From: Shewanella sediminis HAW-EB3
GTDB taxonomy: Bacteria > Pseudomonadota > Gammaproteobacteria > Enterobacterales > Shewanellaceae
Direction: 5' to 3'
DNA: 64,000 bases
NCBI RefSeq assembly: GCF_000018025.1
Contig: NC_009831.1
Location: 4,774,001-4,838,000, forward strand
The notes under the pieces were generated by a model. It was given only the letters and a program-made list of their open reading frames with translations. It did not search any database and had not been told where the DNA came from. This document shows, piece after piece, positions 45,536 through 53,735 of this stretch. A program made the translations under genes and the position numbers. Positions within the stretch are counted from its first letter, which is position 1; every line of letters begins with the position of its first letter.

Positions 45536-48214
45536 CTATCGGCAGAAGGGGTGTGATGGCTTAATCTCACACCAGCTAGCACACGTCTCTCCGAGCCATG
45601 GATTTCTTCCTTTTCCTTTGCCAATTCCTTTTCCTTTGCCTTTTCCTGGCTTGTGACACCTTGGGTATGTCAGGGCTATGATCACAGGGTCGTGATCCGA
45701 AGAGCTAAAGACATTTTCAGACTTGGCCAAATCACCGGTATACTTACTCGAATACTCGAACAGATTCGACTCTAGTGAGTTGATATTCCAGTCTTCGATG
45801 GCCACCAGCTTATCGGCCACGACCTCATTGGCTAAGGCATGATCCAGGTTACCCAACTCGCCACTGTAGCTGTAACCGAAGGTCGCAGTACCATGGGAGA
45901 GGGTACTGAGGTTAATCAGACCATAACCCTTGTCTATCACACTGCCTGTTTGCTCGTAGACCTCACCATTCAGGCTAGTCCAGGACGCAGTAACCAGATC
46001 ACGATTCGACGTCGATGCATCATAGTCAGTCAGCACGGCAATAGGATCTTCCTGCCCATAGGCATTCATATCACCAATCACTAACAGGCCACCTTCAACA
46101 TCTTCAAGGGATTCACCCAGCACCTTGGCAGCCGATACACGGAACTCGTTACACTTGCCCTGAAGATCGGCCGGATCCTTATTCTCAGAGAACTCCATCC
46201 AGTCCTCCAGACAGCCAGAACCTTTAGACTTAAGGTGGTTAACCACTACCGTGAGTGGCTCGCCATGGATCATAAAGGTCTGGGCCAGACTATGACGCTG
46301 ATACTTATCATAACTTGGGCTGGTCTCGACTTTGGCTCCTTCGCCACGAGTCGCAACACCAGCTTCGGCGTGCTGCTCAGGTGTCGCGATAACCAAGGCA
46401 TCGACTGCAGGCTGCACCTTAGCCGGACGATACAAGATCCCCACAGTGATAGCATCGGTGCCGATAAATTCACCCTGATACTTGTCAGCAGGTGCTGGCT
46501 CGATAAAGGCGTAAGCATCCTCCTGCGGCAGTTCGGCATTGAGCGAATTTAGCAGGTATTGGATCGAGCTATGCTCACCAAAACCATTGTTTTCGATCTC
46601 CATCAGTCCAATCACATCGGCATTCATGGCTGTGATGGCATTGACTATCTTAGTGCGCTGCAGTTGATAATCTTCCAGCGAGTGTGCGCCCCGGCCACAG
46701 CCCTTACTGGCATTGGCATCGGCCTGATCTTTACACATAGGGTTTAGTGAACCGCCGATGTCGCTGTCACTGGTGAACAGGTTCAATACATTGAAGCTGG
46801 CGACCCGGATATCCCCCACATAGGCAACTTCTGGTGCATCGCTACGCTCATTGACCCGCACAAGATCACCGGCCACTATCTCATTGGTAACCACCAGACG
46901 TGGCTCGCCATAGCTGTAGCTCACCATCCCGGTCATATTGTTGACTCGATCGCCAATGCGAATATAACCGGTCTCGGCATTAAAAGTCGGGAAATATGGC
47001 ACTTCGCCATTTTTAGCCTTGTAGTCTGACTCGACATAGAGCTCATTGCTACGGTTAGCGCTTTGCAGCTCAATCGCCTCTATGGATAGCGGCGCAAAAA
47101 CTTGAGTCGGCTTCATCAGAGGTGATTTATGAGACAACACCATATTGTTACGACGGCTATCATAGTCATAACCGAAGCTACGAGTGACCTTCATATCGCT
47201 GCCGGCATCGAGCATAATTTGCATGCCCTCATAACGATTCATAGCCTGGGTTAAGCTCTCACCTTCGGCAACATAGAAGGGTGCAGGAGATGGCATCTGA
47301 CCAATCTCACCTATGTCCATCTTCTTGTCTTTCTTAATATCGACCTGAGTCAGGCCATAGTAGTCTTTGACCTTGCCTTGCACGCAGACCCGCACTCCGG
47401 GCTGAATAGCCTCGGGCGCCGCCTCTCCCAGGTAAACAAAAACGCCATCAGAGGTGTCAGGTGAACCATCACCGACGACTTCCTGCAAGTAGAAGCCCTT
47501 AAACAGACTCTCACCTCGGGCGGTAACCACACCACTGATGGTCACCTCGTCTGCCGACGCGTATTTTCCGTCTTCGATTAACGGACTCTTGCGCTCCGAT
47601 CCCTGAACATCATAGATGGGCGTGATTGCTTCGCCCACACAGCTAAAGGCAGGCTCGACGGGCGTACTGCCTCCACCGAAATCACCACTGCGTGCGCCTA
47701 GACCACTAAAGGTGTTCTTAGCTTTTTTCGTCCACTGGCTCTGAACATAGTCGGCACTGGCCGCAGTCACATCCGCTTTGCGCTCCATCGTGACATCTTT
47801 CGCCCAGTCACCCGTTGTGCCTACCTCGCCCAGAATATCAACCAAGGTGCCATCTTTGATGAGGCCGACCTTGTCATCACCATTGAAGTAAATGGTCGCT
47901 AACCGGGAGTCGATGGCCGAATCCAGGCTAATGGTATTTCTCGAATCCTTGTTACTGATCACCTTAACGGCATTGGCTGCCAGCGTGCTGTCGAGCGCTA
48001 TGATGGTCTTAGGCGTAGTCTCGCCCTTTGAGTAGTAGACCAGTGAGTAACCGGACAGATCGACGGTCGCCGATCCTGAATTATATATTTCAACGGCCTT
48101 GTTCCAGCCTGAACCCTCAACGTATTCGCTGATCAGTATGTCGGCATTGGCCACTGCCGGCATCGTCGCAGCCATCGCCAGCGCCAACACTGACAATCTT
48201 TTAACATTATCCAT
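45536..48214 (-). CDS. ExeM-type extracellular nuclease without GlyGly-CTERM (copy B)
   Basis: Paralogue of copy A (892 aa from ATG 48214; MDNVKRLSVLALAMAATMPAVANA signal peptide). It has the same lamin-tail, OB-like and endonuclease/exonuclease/phosphatase parts with all motifs (IRVASFNVLNLF, LMEIENNGF, VVNHLKSKG, VIGDMNAYG, SSDHDPVII). After ALTYP it diverges fully: the GlyGly-CTERM signal is replaced by a Gly-Lys run (KGKGKGIGKGKG) and a short Cys-containing end (ETCASWC ... HPFCR). The product should therefore not be anchored or processed like copy A, and may be released freely. The basic run could bind DNA or polysaccharide. Start chosen by comparison with copy A. Confidence 0.9.
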   Translation of the reverse strand: MDNVKRLSVLALAMAATMPAVANADILISEYVEGSGWNKAVEIYNSGSATVDLSGYSLVYYSKGETTPKTIIALDSTLAANAVKVISNKDSRNTISLDSAIDSRLATIYFNGDDKVGLIKDGTLVDILGEVGTTGDWAKDVTMERKADVTAASADYVQSQWTKKAKNTFSGLGARSGDFGGGSTPVEPAFSCVGEAITPIYDVQGSERKSPLIEDGKYASADEVTISGVVTARGESLFKGFYLQEVVGDGSPDTSDGVFVYLGEAAPEAIQPGVRVCVQGKVKDYYGLTQVDIKKDKKMDIGEIGQMPSPAPFYVAEGESLTQAMNRYEGMQIMLDAGSDMKVTRSFGYDYDSRRNNMVLSHKSPLMKPTQVFAPLSIEAIELQSANRSNELYVESDYKAKNGEVPYFPTFNAETGYIRIGDRVNNMTGMVSYSYGEPRLVVTNEIVAGDLVRVNERSDAPEVAYVGDIRVASFNVLNLFTSDSDIGGSLNPMCKDQADANASKGCGRGAHSLEDYQLQRTKIVNAITAMNADVIGLMEIENNGFGEHSSIQYLLNSLNAELPQEDAYAFIEPAPADKYQGEFIGTDAITVGILYRPAKVQPAVDALVIATPEQHAEAGVATRGEGAKVETSPSYDKYQRHSLAQTFMIHGEPLTVVVNHLKSKGSGCLEDWMEFSENKDPADLQGKCNEFRVSAAKVLGESLEDVEGGLLVIGDMNAYGQEDPIAVLTDYDASTSNRDLVTASWTSLNGEVYEQTGSVIDKGYGLINLSTLSHGTATFGYSYSGELGNLDHALANEVVADKLVAIEDWNINSLESNLFEYSSKYTGDLAKSENVFSSSDHDPVIIALTYPRCHKPGKGKGKGIGKGKGRNPWLGETCASWCEIKPSHPFCR

Positions 48215-48585
48215 TTTCTTTAACCCCATTTTTATAATATTACCGCTAACTTCTGTTAACGTGCGCAGCAATTGTTACAGAGTTTTATGACAAAAAAAAG
48301 AAGGGGGAATCACACTTTTCACTGCATAAGTATCTGTTAAACAAGAATAAAAACCCACGCATTAGCTCCTTATAAGAACAGGCAGAGAGTATATTAGCTT
48401 TATAAAGTGAAAATCATGCACTTAAGCAAGAACAGGGGGGGAAGTATTTTTGTATACAATGATGCATTGTCACACTCACTGCTTTTATAAAGCGCTAAAA
48501 ATAATTTATAAATCTGCTACTACAGGCTGAAAATAGTCTGTAAATCTCTTTAAACAGCTTCAAAAAGGCTTTTTACAAAGATAAA
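48215..48585. repeat. Duplicated upstream region of nuclease copy B
   Basis: Counterpart of 45053-45418; similarity covers the whole stretch and stops at the terminator of the next upstream gene, as in copy A. Confidence 0.8.
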
Positions 48586-48614
48586 AAGCGGCCGCCAATT
48601 GGCTTAGCCGGGAA
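48584..48614 (-). terminator. Terminator after the LuxR-type gene and its 3' remnants
   Basis: Minus strand CGGCTAAGCCAATTGGCGGCCG followed by CTTTTTATC; nested palindromic stems with a T-run. It lies after both decayed 3' copies, so these are probably still transcribed. Confidence 0.5.
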
Positions 48615-48630
48615 AGATTAAGACACCTTT

Positions 48631-48740
48631 CTAAGAACACAGCTCGAACTATCTTATAACCGTGAGTCTGGTAGGTTTGAGCCCATCGCTGTTTTTCAAT
48701 CCAGTCGACGCGAATGTTGATGATTGAGTCTTTCAAGAGG
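48631..48740 (-). pseudogene. Decayed 3' end of a LuxR-type gene (remnant 2)
   Basis: On the minus strand: AAGACTCAATCA ... CGATGGGCTCAAACCTACC ... TTCGAGCTGTGTTCTTAG, i.e. the coding 3' end of the gene at 48918 with an insertion and rearranged middle. Only remnants of RWAQTYQ and FELCS-stop can be read. Confidence 0.7.
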
Positions 48741-48775
48741 GGCTATACCATGAGCACCTTTCTAGAGCTTTCCAC

Positions 48776-48860
48776 CTAAGAGCAGAGCTCGAAGTGGCTC
48801 TGGTAGGTTTGAGCCCATCGAAGTAGTTCTACGCGAATGTGGATGATTGAGTCTTTCAAG
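48776..48860 (-). pseudogene. Decayed 3' end of a LuxR-type gene (remnant 1)
   Basis: Minus-strand copy of the last ~25 codons of the gene at 48918: KTQS, a short length change, then VELLRWAQTYQSHFELCS and stop. In the aligned VELL...FELCS part the differences from the intact gene are all in synonymous third or first (Leu) positions, so the copy diverged while it was still coding. Confidence 0.8.
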
Positions 48861-48917
48861 AGACGGATTCCATAAGCACCGTGCTAAAAGCTCCACCTCT
48901 TTTCTACGAACACGTTT

Positions 48918-49583
48918 CTATGAACAAAGTTCAAAATGACTCTGGTAGGTTTGAGCCCAGCGGAGTAATTCTACACGGTTGCGTGATTGAGTCTTTCTGA
49001 AGATAGATGAGATGTGTGCCTTCACCGTGTGCTCACTGATGCAAAGGTTATGGGCGATCTCTTTATTTCTGGCTCCACTGGAGACTAATTGAATGATGGT
49101 ACGCTCCCGTTTCGTGAGCATCTCCAGCATAGCCACCGTCTCTTGAGAATAATCATTGGCACTGTCTAATCGCTTCACAAGATGACGAAACATCTTGCTG
49201 ATCAAGGTTCTGTCATACCATAACTCGTCGGCGACCATCTTTCTCAGACCGGTTAAGAGCAGATCCATACGCTGATCGGCATAGAGGAGCCCACGGATCC
49301 CCAATAACAGCGCCGTTTCAGGCTCCAGCTTATCGCGATCGACTTGATATAGAGCGACGGGGACATGAGGCACCAGACGAGAGGCCAGTAAAGGGATCCC
49401 TTTACTGTCGAGTGCTGCACCTTCTTGTGAAATTAGGTAGAAACTATCACCGTCCCTTTCAGGCTCTAAATCAGACACCTGCTTTACGATACGGGTCTTT
49501 AATCCGATAGATTCAGCCAAGATGGCCAGATGGCATGGGGCTGCAACTTGGTGCAAAAACACTAACCCGTCAATTTTACTCAT
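48918..49583 (-). CDS. LuxR/CsgD-type transcriptional regulator
   Basis: DNA-binding regulator (221 aa). The C-terminal HTH is of LuxR type (LTKRERTIIQLVSSGARNKEIAHNLCISEHTVKAHISSIFRKTQSRNRVELLRWAQ, ~150-210). The N-terminal ~120 residues look like a degenerate receiver domain without the phospho-acceptor Asp, as in CsgD and VpsT, which control biofilm matrix genes. GGAGAG precedes the ATG. Its 3' end is repeated twice downstream in decayed form (48776-48860, 48631-48740). It sits just upstream of the ExeM pair, both linked to biofilm biology in related species; a regulatory tie is inference. Confidence 0.85.
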   Translation of the reverse strand: MSKIDGLVFLHQVAAPCHLAILAESIGLKTRIVKQVSDLEPERDGDSFYLISQEGAALDSKGIPLLASRLVPHVPVALYQVDRDKLEPETALLLGIRGLLYADQRMDLLLTGLRKMVADELWYDRTLISKMFRHLVKRLDSANDYSQETVAMLEMLTKRERTIIQLVSSGARNKEIAHNLCISEHTVKAHISSIFRKTQSRNRVELLRWAQTYQSHFELCS

Positions 49584-49750
49584 TCACTTCTCTCCCTGAA
49601 AAGTTACCTCGATGCAATGAAGGCTTCCCTATCAATCTCAATGATGACTATTTTGAACAGTTTTAGTAAGTTTGACTAGCCTTACATGTAACAAAAAAGC
49701 GATAAAAGTTAAAATTACGTAAACCACCATAAATAACCCTATTAAGTACT

Positions 49751-49870
49751 TTAAATCAGCTTATCGATCTGTCGATTATGAAGTCGTGACAATAAAAACA
49801 CACTCATAACCGCACCCAACAGCGCCATCCCCATATCTGAAGTTCGAATATTCCAGATATAACCACTTCT
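49751..49870 (-). pseudogene. Detached 3' end of a YjdF-like gene
   Basis: Minus strand reads GYIWNIRTSDMGMALLGAV then MSVFLLSRLHNRQIDKLI and a stop, in one open frame. It parallels the C-terminus of the intact gene at 49883 (GYIWDTQSDMGMALLGAV, MSVLLLSRLHDKQI) with a 144-base offset. It has no start or 5' part. Confidence 0.8.
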
Positions 49871-49882
49871 CTCGCAATGGTC

Positions 49883-50494
49883 CTATGGAGTACCTAGTTT
49901 AAGTTGGCAGATCTGTTTATCGTGAAGCCGTGATAATAGAAGCACACTCATAACCGCACCCAACAGCGCCATCCCCATATCAGATTGAGTGTCCCAGATA
50001 TAACCTTGAGTGCCGAGAAATGCTTCGGCATCTTCACCGGTTAACAGTGCGACCCACCACTCAATCAGTTCATAGAAAGCCGAGAATGCGAGGGCGAAAC
50101 AGACAGCCAAAAAATTGCACCAGTGACCCGGCTTCACCACCTCCCTTCTGATAAATATCTCTCTGGCTAATATAACAGGGACAAAACCTTGAGCTAAATG
50201 GCCCAGCTTGTCGTAATTATTTCTATCTCCATCAACAAGTTGTGATATCCAATCAAAAAGTGGAACCTCAGCATAGGTATAATGACCGCCTACCATCAGG
50301 ATGACACAATGGATCAATATAAGCAGGTAAGCCAAAGGGCTCATCGGGAAGCGATTGCGGCTAAAAAATAGCACAGGTAGAGCGATTAATGCCGGCAAGA
50401 CCTCAAGAAACCAGGTGAACTGATCCTTCGGCCCTATAGCCGACCAGATCAGTACAGAGAAAAAAACGATTAGCCAGATGACGCGTTTATTCAA
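49883..50494 (-). CDS. YjdF-like membrane protein (DUF2238)
   Basis: Inner-membrane protein (203 aa, about six spans) of the DUF2238/YjdF family; function unknown. Recognisable parts are the region NNYDKLGHLAQGFVPVILAREIFIRR, then FSAFYELIEWWVALLTGEDAEAFLGTQGYIWDTQSDMGMALLGAV, with conserved acidic and His residues at membrane borders. A second, detached C-terminus of the same type follows at 49751-49870. It is divergent from serA. Confidence 0.85.
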   Translation of the reverse strand: MNKRVIWLIVFFSVLIWSAIGPKDQFTWFLEVLPALIALPVLFFSRNRFPMSPLAYLLILIHCVILMVGGHYTYAEVPLFDWISQLVDGDRNNYDKLGHLAQGFVPVILAREIFIRREVVKPGHWCNFLAVCFALAFSAFYELIEWWVALLTGEDAEAFLGTQGYIWDTQSDMGMALLGAVMSVLLLSRLHDKQICQLKLGTP

Positions 50495-50710
50495 AATTGG
50501 AACCTCTTAGTACAAATTAATCATATTGTTTTATCACCAGAATAATGACTTTAGCCATCTAGCCCTCCACAGTGAACAAAAAAAGTGCTATTTTGGTTGA
50601 GCATTGACAGATCATAGCCAAACTCCACCATTATGCAGGGTTCTGCAAGTGAGCGTTGTTTGGTGAAAACAAATAATATAATACCAATAACCGAAGAGGG
50701 TACCTAAATC

Positions 50711-51946
50711 ATGGCGAAACATTCGCTGGACAAGGATAAGATCAAGATCCTGCTGTTGGAAGGCGTCCACCAATCTGCGGTAGATGTACTCGAACGTGCG
50801 GGCTATACCAACATTGAATACCACAAAGCATCCCTCGGGGAGGAGGCACTCATCGCCTCTATTAAGGATGCACATTTTGTCGGTCTTCGTTCCCGTACTC
50901 AGCTTTCGGAAACGGTATTGAGTCAGGCTGACAAATTGGTCGGTATTGGTTGCTTCTGTATAGGCACCAATCAGGTAAACCTTAAGGTTGCAGAGAAGTT
51001 GGGCATACCTGTATTTAATGCACCGTTTTCTAACACACGAAGCGTTGCAGAGTTAGTATTGGGCGAGATTATCATGCTCCTGCGTGGCATTCCGCAGCGT
51101 AATGCTATGGCACACAGAGGCGGATGGTTAAAGAGTGCCAGCGGTAGCTTCGAAGCTCGTGGAAAAACCTTAGGTGTTATCGGTTACGGTCATATTGGTA
51201 CTCAGCTTGGTATCTTAGCTGAAACCTTAGGCATGAGAGTGATCTTCTTCGATATCGAAGATAAGTTGCCTCTTGGTAACGCCCAACAGATCCACTCTAT
51301 GCAGGAGTTGATGACTCTTGCCGATGTGGTCAGTCTGCATGTACCCGAGACCCCACAGACCAAAGAGATGATCGGCGAAGCCGAACTTGCCTGCATGAAG
51401 AAGGGCAGCATCTTGATCAATGCCTCTCGCGGAACCGTTGTCGATATCGACGCGCTGGCATCTGTGCTCGAAGCAGACAAGATTGCCGGTGCGGCAATCG
51501 ATGTGTTCCCTGTCGAACCGAAATCCAACGATGATGAGTTTATCAGCCCTCTTCGTGGCTTAGATAATGTCATCTTGACGCCGCACGTCGGTGGAAGTAC
51601 GCAGGAAGCTCAGGAAAATATCGGCATCGAAGTGGCCGGAAAACTGGCTAAATACTCAGACAATGGCTCGACCATGACTGCAGTAAACTTCCCCGAGGTA
51701 TCACTGGCACAACATAAAGATACCTCTCGTCTGCTGCATATTCATCATAACCAACCAGGTGTGTTAATTCAGATTAACCAAGCCTTTGCAGAGAAAGGGA
51801 TCAACATCGCGGCCCAGTACCTGCAGACGACTAACGAAATCGGTTATGTTGTGATGGAAGTTGACTCAGACCAAGCCGAGGAAGCTCTGGAGCAGATGAA
51901 GACAATCGATGGCACTATCCGTACTCGCTTGCTTCATTCACACTAA
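50711..51946 (+). CDS. serA: D-3-phosphoglycerate dehydrogenase
   Basis: First enzyme of serine synthesis, oxidising 3-phosphoglycerate with NAD. The 411-aa product has the NAD-binding turn LGVIGYGHIGTQLG, the active-site His in LTPHVGGSTQEAQENIG, and a C-terminal ACT domain (LHIHHNQPGVLIQINQAFAEKGINIAAQYLQTTNEIGYVVMEVD) that binds serine for feedback inhibition. GAGGGTA lies ahead of the ATG. E. coli SerA has nearly the same length. It is followed by a strong terminator at 51988. Confidence 0.95.
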   Translation: MAKHSLDKDKIKILLLEGVHQSAVDVLERAGYTNIEYHKASLGEEALIASIKDAHFVGLRSRTQLSETVLSQADKLVGIGCFCIGTNQVNLKVAEKLGIPVFNAPFSNTRSVAELVLGEIIMLLRGIPQRNAMAHRGGWLKSASGSFEARGKTLGVIGYGHIGTQLGILAETLGMRVIFFDIEDKLPLGNAQQIHSMQELMTLADVVSLHVPETPQTKEMIGEAELACMKKGSILINASRGTVVDIDALASVLEADKIAGAAIDVFPVEPKSNDDEFISPLRGLDNVILTPHVGGSTQEAQENIGIEVAGKLAKYSDNGSTMTAVNFPEVSLAQHKDTSRLLHIHHNQPGVLIQINQAFAEKGINIAAQYLQTTNEIGYVVMEVDSDQAEEALEQMKTIDGTIRTRLLHSH

Positions 51947-51987
51947 GGGCTCCCCCAAAGCAGACCTTTGGTTGTAACAGGACAGAT

Positions 51988-52027
51988 ATGGCGCGCTCAA
52001 TTGCAAAATTGTGCGCGCCATTTATTT
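51988..52027 (+). terminator. Terminator of serA
   Basis: ATGGCGCGC / GCGCGCCAT with further CAATT/AATTG pairing, followed by TTATTT, 42 bases after the stop. Confidence 0.8.
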
Positions 52028-52090
52028 AAGTAATCTTCAATTGGTATTACAATCACCCTCTCTCAACGCCTAACATTCCAGGAAAATGAT

Positions 52091-53056
52091 ATGACGACTT
52101 CAGTTTCTCAGCTCGATTGGAACTTGAATGATCCGCTTCCATCGCTTGTTTTTTCAGATCTGACTCACCTTGGACTCATGAGCATTACCGGTGAGCAAGG
52201 CCGTAGCTTCATTCACGGGCAAGTCACTACCGACATCAGCTCACTCGAGAAAGATCAATGGTGTTGGGGCGCTCACTGCGATCCAAAAGGAAAGATGTGG
52301 GCCAGCTTCCGAACATTTGCCATCGAAGATACGCTCTTCATGATGATGCCCTCGGATACCCTCGAGGTCGACCTGCCACAATTGGCTAAATATGCCGTAT
52401 TCAGTAAGGCTGAGTTAACGAATGTTAGCAGTGACTGGTTGATTCTGGGTGTCGCCGGAGAACAGGCTCAAGAGTGGGTAAATAACTACTTTGGTGATAT
52501 AGACAAAGCAGTGACAGAGATCCCCGGTGGTGCCTTGCTGAAAGACGGCTCACGTTTCATCATCGTCATTGAAAAGACTCCATCTCAGGCACTACTGACC
52601 TCAATCAATGCCCCTATCTATGAGTGCAAAGTCTGGCAAGCGCTCGAGATCCAGTCGGGTTATCCTAACCTTGCCGCCGCCCATCAGGGACACTTTGTTC
52701 CTCAGATGTGTAATCTGCAGGCCATCGGTGGGATCAGTTTCGAAAAAGGCTGCTACATGGGCCAGGAAACCGTAGCCAGAATGAAGTACCGTGGCGGCAA
52801 TAAGCGCGCCCTCTATATCTTATCGGGCAACGCTTCTGAAGCAGTGACTTTGGAGAGTAAGTTAGAGCTGGCACTTGAGGATGGATTCAAGACAACCGGT
52901 ACTATCATCGAAGTCGTACAATCGGGCGAGCAGGTACTGCTCACGGCAGTGCTACCAAACGATACCGAAAACTCGGCGAGTCTGAGACTTACAGGTGATG
53001 AGAGTTCTTCGCTAACCATTCAGCCTCTGCCCTATTCTCTGGAAGATGAAGCATAA
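52091..53056 (+). CDS. ygfZ: tRNA-modifying protein YgfZ (folate-binding)
   Basis: Folate-binding protein (321 aa) of the YgfZ/GcvT-like family that supports Fe-S enzymes such as MiaB. The family signature K-G-C-Y-x-G-Q-E is present as FEKGCYMGQETVARMKYRG (~217-235), with the Cys that YgfZ uses. No signal peptide. It stands alone between the serA terminator and its own terminator, with a heptamer repeat tract after the stop. Confidence 0.93.
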   Translation: MTTSVSQLDWNLNDPLPSLVFSDLTHLGLMSITGEQGRSFIHGQVTTDISSLEKDQWCWGAHCDPKGKMWASFRTFAIEDTLFMMMPSDTLEVDLPQLAKYAVFSKAELTNVSSDWLILGVAGEQAQEWVNNYFGDIDKAVTEIPGGALLKDGSRFIIVIEKTPSQALLTSINAPIYECKVWQALEIQSGYPNLAAAHQGHFVPQMCNLQAIGGISFEKGCYMGQETVARMKYRGGNKRALYILSGNASEAVTLESKLELALEDGFKTTGTIIEVVQSGEQVLLTAVLPNDTENSASLRLTGDESSSLTIQPLPYSLEDEA

Positions 53057-53068
53057 GTTATAGGCTGC

Positions 53069-53130
53069 GAGTTACGAGTTACGAGTTACGAGTTACGAGT
53101 TACGAGTTACGAGTTACGAGTTACGAGTTA
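53069..53130. repeat. Tandem heptamer repeat GAGTTAC, ~8.9 copies
   Basis: 62 bases of exact 7-base units between the ygfZ stop and its terminator, preceded by TAGGCTGC. Reverse complement unit CGTAACT is one base off the unit at 23976-24036 (CGTAGCT). Confidence 0.95.
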
Positions 53131-53145
53131 AAGAGTAAATGAAAG

Positions 53146-53178
53146 GCGCACTAAATCAAACTTAGTGCGCTTTTTTTT
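53146..53178 (+). terminator. Terminator of ygfZ
   Basis: GCGCACTAA-ATCAAAC-TTAGTGCGC, a perfect 9-bp stem followed by eight T. Confidence 0.92.
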
Positions 53179-53257
53179 ATCCCACTCACACAGCTTTACA
53201 TCCCCGGTATTGCAGGCTAACGTATGCGCTTACACCTCCAAAACGGGCCACTACGAT

Positions 53258-53617
53258 TTGAAGCAAGCCGAACTGACATTACCTCAAAAAAGGCAGTTAT
53301 TGAGCCAGCTCGAGGCGCAGCTCATCGAGCTTGAGCAAGAGGTCATCGCTATTCACAGTCGTGGTGCGCCGGTACAACTCGACCAACAAGCCGTCGGGCG
53401 GGTGTCACGTATCGATGCCATACAGCAGCAACAGATGGCCCAGGCCAATGAGACTCAGATGAGTCAACAACTCCTGCGTATCAAGCAGATCCTTCTCGAC
53501 CCCGATGAGTATGGGTTCTGCCACGAGTGTGGAGAGAGTATCGGCATAGGCAGGCTCACTATTCATCCCACAGCAGAGCTCTGCATTCAATGCCAGGGGG
53601 AATTAGAAAACCTTTAA
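53258..53617 (+). CDS. DksA/TraR-type zinc-finger protein
   Basis: Small protein of the TraR/DksA family; such proteins may bind RNA polymerase. An N-terminal coiled coil (LPQKRQLLSQLEAQLIELEQEV) precedes QLDQQAVGRVSRIDAIQQQQMAQA and a C4-type finger (FCHECGES ... LCIQCQGEL). The frame is open from 53165, but that GTG lies inside the T-run of the ygfZ terminator. I take the TTG at 53258 (119 codons), which gives MKQAELTLPQKRQ, near the usual family start; no strong ribosome site is visible, so the start is uncertain. Confidence 0.78.
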   Translation: MKQAELTLPQKRQLLSQLEAQLIELEQEVIAIHSRGAPVQLDQQAVGRVSRIDAIQQQQMAQANETQMSQQLLRIKQILLDPDEYGFCHECGESIGIGRLTIHPTAELCIQCQGELENL

Positions 53618-53735
53618 GTGATAATATCAGAACAGATTAATTTTCTTAATCATCAAGTAACTAGCGTAAAACATTAGACTTTACCCAGCCCCACAACTAT
53701 TCTCATATTAGTCAACCAGAGAATCGGTTCTACAG

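Noticed and set aside
45600..45655. Frameshift as the cause of the odd C-terminus of nuclease copy B
   Set aside because: The Gly-Lys run and Cys-containing end are in one clean frame to the stop, and I found no GlyGly-CTERM-like peptide in the other minus-strand frames nearby.
53165..53257. N-terminal extension of the DksA-like protein
   Set aside because: It would begin within the T-run of the ygfZ terminator.
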